Assembly: GCA_964501365.1 (NCBI GenBank)
Contig: CAZCST010000014.1
Location: 310,001 to 374,000, forward strand
Source of the DNA: CAZAMB01 sp964501365
GTDB taxonomy: Bacteria > Planctomycetota > Phycisphaerae > UBA1845
Reading direction: 5' to 3'
DNA: 64,000 nt
Positions 15,248 through 24,286 of the stretch are shown here, in pieces. A model generated the notes under the pieces. It worked only from the letters and a program-made list of their open reading frames with translations, had not been told where the DNA came from and did not search any database. Both the position numbers and the translations under genes were made by a program. Positions within the stretch are counted from its first letter, which is position 1; each line of letters starts with the position of its first letter.

Positions 15248-18202
15248 CTAACGTCCCTTCCTGCGCATCCAAGTCAGACTCACAAACATTAGAATTGGGA
15301 GCATGCCGACAGGCCCGCACGGATTGGCGCTTCCGCCCGGCCCACCCGCACACGTGCCCGGCAATTCACATGGATCAACGCCGCCTGTGCCAGTGTCGCC
15401 CGTACCGGGCTCCACAGTAATGATCCGTGTGGCAGACGTATTCACGGTGGTGGTTGCCGACGTCGTGGTGGTCACCGTGGCGGTAACGGGAATTCTCAAG
15501 GATGTGGTCCCGTCGTTAACATAAGTATGGGGCACAACCAGACTCGACGATGTGGAACCATCCCCAAGGTCCCAGCTTATGGCCTGCAAGTCGCCGGGCA
15601 GCGACGTTGCATCGACGCTGAGTACGACAGAGAATGGGGACACTCCTGTGGATACATCGGAGTCGGGGGTATTGGGAAGCCCGACTATAATCTTCAAATT
15701 TCCCGAGACGACGCCGCCCTGATCCTCGCCCTGACCATGAACGGTAATGGCTACTTCCTGGGAGCCAGGAGTTCCGTTTGCGTCGTACATGGTAAGTTTG
15801 GCGACGAATGTGCGGGTCTGGCCGTTGGCCACTTCATAAATGTGCGAAGTGTTACGGACCGATGCATCAACTTCGGGCGGCAATTCCTCGTCAAAATCCC
15901 AAGCGGTTCGAGTTTCGTTGATAGGAACCGAACTAACCGCATTTCCCATGAAGTTTACCGTCAGCGGCGAAGTGCCTTCCAATGGTGACACGCTGATGGT
16001 CACTTCGGGGCGGCTGGCTGGCGGGCCGGTGGGGATCACGATCTCATCGACTGCGGTCACGTCAACAAATGTACCTGATCCTTTGACGTTTCCCGCAGAG
16101 TCAAAAGCCACTCCGAAGGAATATCGTCCGATCGCGTTTCTTGCATATATGGCCATTTGCTTGCCTTGCGGGAGCGCGACGCACTGTTCGGCCCCAATTT
16201 GGCACGCACTGGTTTCGCCTGCACAGGCCAACCCGCAGCCGACTGCCAGTTTAGAGACGCCGGCCGGAAGCGACTTCAGATCGCCAGCACAATTGGTTTG
16301 TCCCGGGTCGTAGCAATCGCCATCTGTCGGAACAAACGCAAAAGTGTTGTCAGCTTGAACCACCAGAAATTCAATCGTATCTGATCCTTGAATCCAGCGA
16401 ATCGTAGTTTCATCCACAACAACATCGGCCGCGCGGTCCGGCCAAGTATGTCCGCCGTTGGTCAGCGCGTCCTTTGCAGCCTCAACTGCGCCAAGTTTTG
16501 CACCTGCGCCGCCTGCGTTAATGCGCCCATAACCATGCGTAAGGCTATGACTCGTGACTACATCATATTCTGCAACCTGTGGTTCAATTTTTTCGGCGGT
16601 ATGCTCGATAACCATGCGAACATCAGTGGCTGTCAAGTTTGGATTGGCCGAAATGCACAATGCGGCAACGCCGGCAGCAATGGGACACGAACCGGAAGTT
16701 CCACCGAAATGGCTGGTGTAATTCCCAGTGTGATCCACCTCCCCCAGAAATTCGGAAAATTCGGCGATGTTGTATCCTTGGTCGACATCCAAAGTGTCGG
16801 TATTATCAGTGGTAAATAACGACGCAGTTCCGCCATTGCTTGGCGCGAGCACTGATAACGTTTCGCCAAAGCTGCTATAGTCCGAGCGCTCATCGTGATC
16901 GGTACTTGCCCCAATTCCCATGACAAAAGGCAACGCCGCAAGGTAGCTGCCGGCCTCATAGGCAAAAGGAGCGTTGCCAGAGGAGAAAAATATTGGCATC
17001 CCCCTTCGATCGGCGACGCCGTCTCCGTCCAAGTCACCGACATCTCTGCCTGTAGCAAACGCCACTTCCAATGCGTCGGCTATGATCGCAGGGTCGGGCA
17101 CATCGCCCATGCTCCAACTATTGCTATGCACGTCAGCGCCATGGTCGCGTGCGAAAACATATACTCCCGCAACCTGCCCATCGGTGAGGAGGTCGTTGAG
17201 GCCTCGGCTTGCCGTGAATTTCGCATCATATGCGACACCCCGACCGCCACGGCTATTCGCCCTAGCGACCATCAGACCCATGGTGGAAGTACCATGACGA
17301 TTACCGAAGAAATCGCTGAATTCATCTCCGTTTTTGGGTCGGGGGTCATCATAGCCGGTCGCTGTTTCGACAAGCGTGGCGTCCTGACCGAAGCCGATAT
17401 AGTTGTCTCGCAAATCTTCGTGATCCACGTCCACCGCATCATCGAATGACGCAACGAGCACATTCTTTCCAGTAGCAATGCTCCATGCCTCCAGCGCGTC
17501 GATGTCCGCGCCTGAGGTCCCGCCAAGCTGACCCGTATTATTCAGATGCCATTGCTGGCTGAAGTACTGATCGGACGGGACAATCTGGTGCTTCTCAATC
17601 TCATGCCGGAAGTTGGGCTGGGCCCATTGCAGACGTTGATCGTCAGCCAAAGCCTCAGCCAGCAGGAGTTCATCCTTATCCAGCGGAACACCCACGGTAT
17701 ACACTCGAGGCTGCCCCTTAACCGCCACCGCTTCGATAATGCCAAAATCCTTCCACAGCTTCCGGAGATCAGTCTCGCTCATTCCCCTCTTGACCTTCAC
17801 AACGAGAGTCCTGGTCCCCACGACGGGAGTATCACTGCGGTCGAAGCGGTAGATGAATTGAACTTCCTCGATATCCGGATCCTGAAGCAGCAGGCTCACG
17901 CTGGAACGATCTGTGGTAGTGTTGTTGATGATCTTGAATTGAGCGTATGGAGCCCGCTTGAAACTCTGGAGTTTGCCGAGCCTCGCCGTATCCAGACGCT
18001 TGGCACAGGCGTCCATTTGATCGCACGCACGAAGTTTGACCGCCAGTTCGGACGTGGAGCGGGTCAGGCCGATTTTGTGCCCATCCGAAGTGACCCAACG
18101 ACCGTCCTCAGCAAGGGCCAGACCACTAAAAACACCGATGGCAACGCTAAATATGAGCAACCAGTTTGTCCACACGCGGGGATTACAAGGCCCATGACCC
18201 AT
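15248..18202 (-). CDS. Exported subtilisin-like serine protease with PKD domains and C-terminal anchor
   Basis: A protein of about 984 residues. A signal peptide (NWLLIFSVAIGVFSGLALA) is followed by a propeptide-like region and an S8 catalytic domain: Asp in VASFDDAVDVDHEDL, His in GNRHGTSTMGLMVA and Ser in GGTSGSCPIAAGVAAL. After the protease come Cys-containing segments and two PKD-like domains (TAWDFDEEL and ISWDLGDGS). The C terminus, CGPVGMLPILMFVSLTW then MRRKGR, looks like a sorting/anchor signal of Cys-Gly, membrane helix and basic tail. Start ATG 18202 follows AAAGG; a longer frame to 18274 lacks support. Probably a surface or secreted degradative protease. Confidence 0.92.
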   Translation of the reverse strand: MGHGPCNPRVWTNWLLIFSVAIGVFSGLALAEDGRWVTSDGHKIGLTRSTSELAVKLRACDQMDACAKRLDTARLGKLQSFKRAPYAQFKIINNTTTDRSSVSLLLQDPDIEEVQFIYRFDRSDTPVVGTRTLVVKVKRGMSETDLRKLWKDFGIIEAVAVKGQPRVYTVGVPLDKDELLLAEALADDQRLQWAQPNFRHEIEKHQIVPSDQYFSQQWHLNNTGQLGGTSGADIDALEAWSIATGKNVLVASFDDAVDVDHEDLRDNYIGFGQDATLVETATGYDDPRPKNGDEFSDFFGNRHGTSTMGLMVARANSRGGRGVAYDAKFTASRGLNDLLTDGQVAGVYVFARDHGADVHSNSWSMGDVPDPAIIADALEVAFATGRDVGDLDGDGVADRRGMPIFFSSGNAPFAYEAGSYLAALPFVMGIGASTDHDERSDYSSFGETLSVLAPSNGGTASLFTTDNTDTLDVDQGYNIAEFSEFLGEVDHTGNYTSHFGGTSGSCPIAAGVAALCISANPNLTATDVRMVIEHTAEKIEPQVAEYDVVTSHSLTHGYGRINAGGAGAKLGAVEAAKDALTNGGHTWPDRAADVVVDETTIRWIQGSDTIEFLVVQADNTFAFVPTDGDCYDPGQTNCAGDLKSLPAGVSKLAVGCGLACAGETSACQIGAEQCVALPQGKQMAIYARNAIGRYSFGVAFDSAGNVKGSGTFVDVTAVDEIVIPTGPPASRPEVTISVSPLEGTSPLTVNFMGNAVSSVPINETRTAWDFDEELPPEVDASVRNTSHIYEVANGQTRTFVAKLTMYDANGTPGSQEVAITVHGQGEDQGGVVSGNLKIIVGLPNTPDSDVSTGVSPFSVVLSVDATSLPGDLQAISWDLGDGSTSSSLVVPHTYVNDGTTSLRIPVTATVTTTTSATTTVNTSATRIITVEPGTGDTGTGGVDPCELPGTCAGGPGGSANPCGPVGMLPILMFVSLTWMRRKGR

Positions 18203-18495
18203 GACGAATCTACCTTTCGAAACCTGTGACACCTTGCAAAACCCAAAACTGCAAAACGTATCGACGTTGGCCAAGATACCTGCCTTGCAAAGGTTATCCT
18301 ACTGGATTGCGCAACGAAACATTCGTGAGGCGCGATCGCCAGACTCGCTGCGACGGACTAACGCGATTGCCCCCTTAACACAGGGTCCGTTAGCTGCGCA
18401 ACATTCTTGAAGCCACTAGTTGCCCTGTCAAGTTTCACTGGCCATCCTAACCAGCTCAATCGAACGCCGAAACTGCCGCCCGCCTTGGCACGGGG
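18203..18495. other. Intergenic gap, no gene recognised
   Basis: These 293 bases separate the subtilisin gene start from the stop of the macrodomain gene on the same strand. The promoter of the protease gene is expected near 18210-18280. No repeat or RNA structure was convincing. Confidence 0.5.
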
Positions 18496-19026
18496 TCATG
18501 GAATCGCAGTCGCCAGTTCTCGCAGGCAGTTTTGCCAGGTCTCAAATATTTCATCACCGAAGAGTACCCACCTGACCAACGAGATCGAATTGTCTCCTTG
18601 AAGGGCCCTACGTACCGCGCCAAGGGAAACTCTCGCCGCATCGATCCAGGGATACCCATACGCGCCGCAGCTTATCGCCGGAAATGCGATCGTTCGACAT
18701 CGCTTTTGCGCGGCCAGCCGCAGTGAGGACTGATAACATGATTCGAGCAGGTCAGACTCATTCGCCCCACCCCCCTGCCATACGGGGCCCACGGCATGGA
18801 TGACGAATCGGGCCTTTAATGCGTAAGCACGGGTGATTCGCGCTTCTCCGGTCGGGCAACCGCCAATTGATCTGCACTCTGCCAGAAGTTCCGGACCAGC
18901 GGCCCGGTGGATTGCTCCGTCTACGCCTCCCCCTCCAAGCAGGCCTCCATTGGCTGCATTTACTATTGCGTCGACATCCTGGCAGGTAATGTCACCCTGC
19001 ACGATTTCGATTCTCTCGAAAAACAT
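18496..19026 (-). CDS. Macrodomain protein (O-acetyl-ADP-ribose deacetylase-like)
   Basis: A 176-residue single macrodomain. Diagnostic parts are IVQGDITCQDVDAIVNAANG near the N terminus, the glycine loop LLGGGGVDGAIH, the GGCPTGEARIT segment, VIHAVGPVW and the C-terminal FPAISCGAYGYP phosphate loop. This is the YmdB/MacroD-like class, which binds ADP-ribose and hydrolyses O-acetyl-ADP-ribose or mono-ADP-ribose on proteins. It ends the LPS-kinase-like transcription unit, 16 bases after that gene. A partner ADP-ribosyltransferase is not visible in the window. Confidence 0.93.
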   Translation of the reverse strand: MFFERIEIVQGDITCQDVDAIVNAANGGLLGGGGVDGAIHRAAGPELLAECRSIGGCPTGEARITRAYALKARFVIHAVGPVWQGGGANESDLLESCYQSSLRLAAQKRCRTIAFPAISCGAYGYPWIDAARVSLGAVRRALQGDNSISLVRWVLFGDEIFETWQNCLRELATAIP

Positions 19027-19042
19027 GCGTTGGGCCCCCTTG

Positions 19043-20362
19043 CTAGTTCGCCGGAAGGATCAGGTAATCGCCTTGCGCCCCAAAGAGACTGCGACGCTGG
19101 AGAAAGCCGAGAATCAGCGGTGCTGGAATATCACGATGACGCAGACGGTGCGCATGCCGAAACAAGTTTTCAGCCCACGAACCATGGGCACCCTTTGGCT
19201 TGCGAACCAGCCGAACTCCCTCGACTGCGACGGCTGAGCCATCCTGAAACCTTAGGATGTTTTTGAACAAGGCGGCCCAATCGTGGAGAGTTCGATCGGG
19301 AATTTTCGGCTCGGGGAAAACGTGACGTCGCTCGAGCTGCAGGACGACAGTCGCCCTCCAGCGGTCTGGCAATCGCAGCCGTCCAAAATACTTTCGGTCG
19401 CCTTCCAGCCGACGGTCACGTCGACGAGCCATGGCAGCTCGGTGCATCAACGCGCAGCCGGCGAAGCGCTCGAGGAATCGTCGCTCAGATCGACCATCAA
19501 GCAGAATCTCCCTGCGTAGCCAATAGTCCCGCCAGAATCTCAGCCGCTGCGTGCGCGTGGCCGTACGATGAAAGAATTGGTCCAGCATGGCCAGGGAGCG
19601 CAGGCTGGCCTGTATGGAGATCGGACCCGAATGAAATGGGCGCCAGCGCGCGTGGGCCGGATCGATCAAGTATGCACGCGGACTCACCGACTCGGCCGAT
19701 CTCAAATCGCCAACCAGGACATTTGCGGGGTGTCCGTCCGGGTGGGCATAGCCTTGTTTGTGGGCTGTCGCCCAAAGCCCGGCAACGGCGACAGTGAGCG
19801 ATCGAACGTTGCGCGCATGCGTCGCGCAGTCATTTGGAAGCGTCGCCCAAAATTGTGATAGAGTAGCCGCGCCTTCCAATCCCTCGGTGAGAAGAACAAC
19901 GCGAGTCCCTATCCGTTGGTCGTAGGGGGCAGAACTCTTGCGCGAGTTGGAATCATATTGCACCAGGGCAAGAGGCAAAACGGCGGGAATGTTTCGCGCC
20001 CGCAAATATTGCAGCGCCCGCCACTCACGCATGGCCGGGTGCACGCGCAGAATTCGCTTCCACCAATACCTCAATGAACCGGCCGGGTCATCAAAAACCT
20101 TGGCGCAGACGACTCGTTCAGGAGAAACCTGGACTCGCCAGACTTTCCTTTGCATTCCATTTTTCAAGAGAGTTGCCCGCGAATCGCTTTCCAACGCACA
20201 CCAGGAAGGTTTTCCGGGACCGAACAATGTTGGGAGCTCGAAGGATCCATTGGTTGCGCGAACGGTGGGGGTTAGCGCCTTTGTGCCCATAGCTGCAGCG
20301 AGGGATTCGGCGGAATCGGTATTGGCGAAAATGTCGGACACAGTGCATGGATTATACTGCAT
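19043..20362 (-). CDS. WaaP/InaA-like lipopolysaccharide kinase-family protein
   Basis: A 439-residue kinase-fold protein. The segment QRKVWRVQVSPERVVCAKVFDD resembles the N-lobe with a Lys, and GYAHPDGHPANVLVGD aligns with the HGDLHPGNVLL catalytic loop (Asp and Asn kept). AYLIDPAHARW replaces the DFG region. This fits the Kdo/WaaP (InaA) family, which phosphorylates LPS core sugars or related substrates. The frame starts at ATG 20362, overlapping the longest possible frame of the divergent comEC gene; ATG 20290 is an alternative. Substrate is unknown, and no LPS-core genes adjoin. Confidence 0.75.
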   Translation of the reverse strand: MQYNPCTVSDIFANTDSAESLAAAMGTKALTPTVRATNGSFELPTLFGPGKPSWCALESDSRATLLKNGMQRKVWRVQVSPERVVCAKVFDDPAGSLRYWWKRILRVHPAMREWRALQYLRARNIPAVLPLALVQYDSNSRKSSAPYDQRIGTRVVLLTEGLEGAATLSQFWATLPNDCATHARNVRSLTVAVAGLWATAHKQGYAHPDGHPANVLVGDLRSAESVSPRAYLIDPAHARWRPFHSGPISIQASLRSLAMLDQFFHRTATRTQRLRFWRDYWLRREILLDGRSERRFLERFAGCALMHRAAMARRRDRRLEGDRKYFGRLRLPDRWRATVVLQLERRHVFPEPKIPDRTLHDWAALFKNILRFQDGSAVAVEGVRLVRKPKGAHGSWAENLFRHAHRLRHRDIPAPLILGFLQRRSLFGAQGDYLILPAN

Positions 20363-20442
20363 CGATGGACCATGAGCAGGCCGTTCATTCCTCGACAGCC
20401 GCCGGGGGCAGAGCTGAGTCTTCCGGAGGACTGTTTCGACGC

Positions 20443-23040
20443 ATGGAAGGCGGGAATCGAGCCATCATGTCGTCAACTCCGCTGGGTCCAGCCGCTGTTG
20501 GCCTACTGGTTGGAATCATCGCCGCTGAGCGAGCGGAAATGGGCCCGGGCACCAGCCTGGTGCTGCTGATTGCGGCGTCGGCGGCAATGGCGTTTGCATT
20601 CTTGCGTGAACGAGTTTCCGTCCTGGCTGTGCTTGCCGCCGGAATGGCCGTCGGCGGAATGGTGCATTGGAGTCGGGTACAATGCATTCCACCATCCAGC
20701 CTTGAGCACATCCTGCAACGCGGTGGAACGATTGTCCGGCTTCGGGGTCAAGTTGTGTCCGAGCCCAAACTTCCTGATTCGGATGATTCCATTTTTCGGC
20801 CGTGGCAGTTCCGGGAAGACCAGACTTCGTTTCTCTTTCGCGCATGCGAACTTGAAACGGACAAAGGGTGGCATGCCTCAACCGGTATGGTCAAAGTCAC
20901 AATTCGAGAGGCTGTCCTCGACCTTGCAGAAGGCGATCAAGTTGAGCTTTTTGGTCGCCTGTTGGAGTTAGAGCCGCCGAAGAATCCGGGGGCCTTCGAC
21001 TGGCGCGATTATTTCCGCCAACAGGGCGTGGTCGCACGCATGTACTGCGATCAGCGTGAAAACGTGGTTTTGCTCGAACGCAACGGAGCCGGATTTGCAT
21101 CCTGGCTTCGCGCGAAATCACGCGGATTCCTGACGGACGATATCGCCGCGACCGCGACGGAAGAATCCAGTCTCCTGGAGGCAATGGTGCTCGGGCATCG
21201 CTCAAGATTCGATCGCCGACTCAACGATGTCTTTACACGAGCCGGATGCGTTCACTTCATCGCCGCAAGCGGAACCAACATTGTCGTGCTTATGGGCGCG
21301 TTATGGCTTGTGGGGCGATTGATGGGCCTGAATCAGCGTCAATGTGCCTGGATCATGATCGTTGCGATTGTTCTGTACGGACTTATCGCCGAGGCCAGGC
21401 CCCCGATCCTGCGGGCCTGCGTCATGGGGATCATGTTCTGCATTGCCATCCTGCTCCAACGGGCTCCAAGTCATATGAACTGGATTTGCGCAGCCGCCCT
21501 GGTCCTGTGCCTCTTTGATCCCTTGACCGTATTCGATGTGGGATTTCAGCTTTCTTTTGCGGCCGTCCTGGGAGTCGCGTACCTCGCCCCGGCGATATTG
21601 ATCGCGTTCAACAGGCTGTATTGGTGGTTTCGCCATGTGGTCTTGCGCGATCCCTATGCACAGGCGGATCGAGTCTTGTGCAGGGAGGCCGAACGATTCA
21701 CAAATTCGACTTTTCGTGGGCGCCTCAGGCGATTTGCGGGAAAAATTGCATGGGCCCTCGTGATTGTCATTGCAGTTTCGCTTGGGGCGTGGTTGATTAC
21801 CGCACCGATCACAGCTTGTTGGTTTCAACGCGTGCAACCCTGGGGCGTGCTCAGCACCGCGATCGTCTATCCTCTGATGTCGGCTGTCATGGTGCTGGGC
21901 TTGCTCAAGGCAGCTTTGGCCATGATTTCGCCCACGCTCGCGTGGTTGGTCACTTCGATCCTCGGCCTGATTGATGACGTGATGATTCGGCTTGTGGAAC
22001 GGCTGGCTGATTTGCCGGGTGCGTCACCGATTATGCCTCCACCGCCTTGGTGGTTGCTCGTCATCTACTATTTGTTCTTACTTTCCATCGCCCTCACATA
22101 TCACGCGAAGAGAATGAGTGTGCCCATCGAAGCTGGACAGAACCAGGCGTCGCAATCCAACAGCGTGTTTCGCCGACCTTGGTGCGTGCTGACAATATTC
22201 GTGGTACTGGCTGCAGGCAGCATCGCCTGGCACTGTGACGGAAGTCTCAAACCTGCGGTGCGAATGACCGCGCTTTCAGTTGGGGCCGGCTCCGCCGTGG
22301 TTATGGAATTTCCTGACGGCGCAACGATTCTGTACGACGCGGGTTCGCTGAGCGTTGCTGGAGCGGGAATGAATGTAATTGCGCCTTTCTTGCGTTACCG
22401 TGGAATTCGGCGGATCGATGAGATTTATGTAAGCCATCCGAACCTGGATCACTTCAGCGGAATTCCGGAATTAATCGCAGAATTCCCTACGGGGCCGATC
22501 ATCCTGAATCACTGTTTTGAAGCACTAAGCCCCCGCCGCTCGCCAGCCGCCAGGTTCGTCCAATACCTGGAACGGGAAGATCACCTCATCGAAACGACTG
22601 AGGCTGAGGAAATTCAATGGGACTTTGGTGGAGCGCGCATTGAGAAACTCTGGCCCCTCGTCCGGGATTGTTCAGGGCTCACCGCCAACGACAGTTCCAC
22701 GGTATTGAGGGTCAGTTACGCAGGGCATTCCCTGCTTCTGCCCGGCGATATTGATGAACGGGCGGAACGTGCTTTGCTTAACAGCAACGTCAAAGCAGAT
22801 GTGTTGCTGCTTCCGCATCACGGAGCTGTTCGTTCTACGACGGCCAGGTTTCTGGAGTCCGTAAATGCCGAGATCCTGATTCGATCCAGCAATGAGCCCA
22901 TTGCTGAGACAACAAATGGGTTGTTGTCACTGGTTGGTGCCGCCAGGCTCGCTAACACGGCCGATTGCGGCGCAATAACCATCGTCTTCAACGAGGATGG
23001 AATCTCGACGGAGTCGTGGCTCGGCTGTGATCTCCATTGA
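20443..23040 (+). CDS. comEC: ComEC/Rec2-family DNA uptake channel protein
   Basis: An inner-membrane protein of about 865 residues expected to translocate single-stranded DNA during transformation. It contains an N-terminal OB-like region (about 90-200), the polytopic Competence domain (including VHFIAASGTNIVVLMGALWL and ILRACVMGIMF) and a C-terminal metallo-beta-lactamase domain with YVSHPNLDHFSGI, LLLPGDIDERAE and LLPHHGAVRST. The start is chosen at ATG 20443 because GGAGGA precedes it by about 12 bases; longer starts at 20347 or 20365 overlap the divergent kinase gene. No comEA or other competence genes flank it. Domain order and motifs appear complete. Confidence 0.93.
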   Translation: MEGGNRAIMSSTPLGPAAVGLLVGIIAAERAEMGPGTSLVLLIAASAAMAFAFLRERVSVLAVLAAGMAVGGMVHWSRVQCIPPSSLEHILQRGGTIVRLRGQVVSEPKLPDSDDSIFRPWQFREDQTSFLFRACELETDKGWHASTGMVKVTIREAVLDLAEGDQVELFGRLLELEPPKNPGAFDWRDYFRQQGVVARMYCDQRENVVLLERNGAGFASWLRAKSRGFLTDDIAATATEESSLLEAMVLGHRSRFDRRLNDVFTRAGCVHFIAASGTNIVVLMGALWLVGRLMGLNQRQCAWIMIVAIVLYGLIAEARPPILRACVMGIMFCIAILLQRAPSHMNWICAAALVLCLFDPLTVFDVGFQLSFAAVLGVAYLAPAILIAFNRLYWWFRHVVLRDPYAQADRVLCREAERFTNSTFRGRLRRFAGKIAWALVIVIAVSLGAWLITAPITACWFQRVQPWGVLSTAIVYPLMSAVMVLGLLKAALAMISPTLAWLVTSILGLIDDVMIRLVERLADLPGASPIMPPPPWWLLVIYYLFLLSIALTYHAKRMSVPIEAGQNQASQSNSVFRRPWCVLTIFVVLAAGSIAWHCDGSLKPAVRMTALSVGAGSAVVMEFPDGATILYDAGSLSVAGAGMNVIAPFLRYRGIRRIDEIYVSHPNLDHFSGIPELIAEFPTGPIILNHCFEALSPRRSPAARFVQYLEREDHLIETTEAEEIQWDFGGARIEKLWPLVRDCSGLTANDSSTVLRVSYAGHSLLLPGDIDERAERALLNSNVKADVLLLPHHGAVRSTTARFLESVNAEILIRSSNEPIAETTNGLLSLVGAARLANTADCGAITIVFNEDGISTESWLGCDLH

Positions 23041-23148
23041 TGGGGCTACGACGAAATTACACACGTCCAACGGCAGCGAGTTTGCCTACCCAGTCGGGAC
23101 TCGCTATATTTTTGACATTCTTTCTTGAAAGCAGAGGGTACTGAATTC

Positions 23149-24264
23149 ATGATTGTCGGCATCCCCAAAGAAACCAAAACGCACGAATACCGCGTGAGCA
23201 TGACGCCCGGCGGCGTGGATGAGCTTGTGCGCCGCAAGCACCGGGTGCTGGTCGAAGTCGACGCGGGCAGCGGATCGGGCATTACCAACGACGAGTACGC
23301 CAGGGTCGGCGCAACCATCGTCGATTCCGCCCGCGAGATTTTCGCCAAGGCCGACATGATTGTGAAAGTAAAGGAGCCGCTTGCACCGGAACGCGCCATG
23401 ATGCGCGACGGGCAGGTCATGTTTACCTATTTCCACTTTGCGGCCGACAAGGAGTTGACCGAAGGTGTGATGAAATCCGGTTCCATCGCCATCGCCTACG
23501 AAACTATTACAGATTCGAAGGGTCAGCTTCCGCTCCTGACTCCCATGAGCGAAGTGGCCGGCAAGATGAGCATTCAGGAAGGCGCAAAATACCTCGAAAA
23601 GCCGATGATGGGCCGAGGAATCCTGCTGGGCGGAGTACCCGGCGTTGAGCCTGCCGAGGTCTTGATCCTTGGCGGTGGAGTTGTGGGAACCAATGCCGCG
23701 AAGGTGGCGGCCGGCCTCGGAGCCAACGTCACCATCATGGACATCAACATCGACCGTTTGCGATATCTGGATGATGTCATGCCGGCAAACGTGCATACGC
23801 TGTACAGTGAACGAGTCGCACTCCGCAAGTTGCTGACGACTTCTGACCTGGTCATCGGCGCAGTTCTGATTCCGGGCGCTGTATGCCCCAAGTTGGTCAC
23901 CCGCGAGATGCTTTCCATCATGCAACCCGGAGCGGTCATCGTCGACGTGGCTGTGGATCAAGGCGGATGCTGCGAAACGATTCGACCAACAACGCACGAA
24001 AAACCAACAGAAATCGTAGAAGGCATCGTACATTACGGCGTGACCAACATGCCCGGAGCCGTGGGGCGCACCTCCACTTTTGCCCTGACCAATGCGACGC
24101 TCCCCTTCGCACTCAAGCTGGCAGATTTAGGGTATGTCGAGGCTAGCAAGATGAATCATGGGCTTGCCGGCGGGATCAACGTGGAAAAAGGCAAAATAAC
24201 CAACAAAGCAGTGGCTGAAGCGTTCGGCTTCGAGTATCACCCATCCACAGCCGCCCGCATGTAA
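23149..24264 (+). CDS. ald: Alanine dehydrogenase
   Basis: NAD-dependent enzyme that interconverts L-alanine with pyruvate and ammonia. The 371 residues begin MIVGIPKETKTHEYRVSMTP, and contain KVKEPL (substrate Lys), TYFHFAAD (catalytic His), the Rossmann glycine loop VLILGGGVVGTNAA, VDVAVDQGGC (catalytic Asp) and YGVTNMPGAVGRTST, all typical of Ald. The start ATG 23149 follows GAGGG; an upstream in-frame TTG is less likely. Length is normal for the family. It precedes an ABC exporter operon by 22 bases but is probably unrelated to it in function. Confidence 0.96.
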   Translation: MIVGIPKETKTHEYRVSMTPGGVDELVRRKHRVLVEVDAGSGSGITNDEYARVGATIVDSAREIFAKADMIVKVKEPLAPERAMMRDGQVMFTYFHFAADKELTEGVMKSGSIAIAYETITDSKGQLPLLTPMSEVAGKMSIQEGAKYLEKPMMGRGILLGGVPGVEPAEVLILGGGVVGTNAAKVAAGLGANVTIMDINIDRLRYLDDVMPANVHTLYSERVALRKLLTTSDLVIGAVLIPGAVCPKLVTREMLSIMQPGAVIVDVAVDQGGCCETIRPTTHEKPTEIVEGIVHYGVTNMPGAVGRTSTFALTNATLPFALKLADLGYVEASKMNHGLAGGINVEKGKITNKAVAEAFGFEYHPSTAARM

Positions 24265-24286
24265 GTCCCACCTTTGCAGCAAAACT

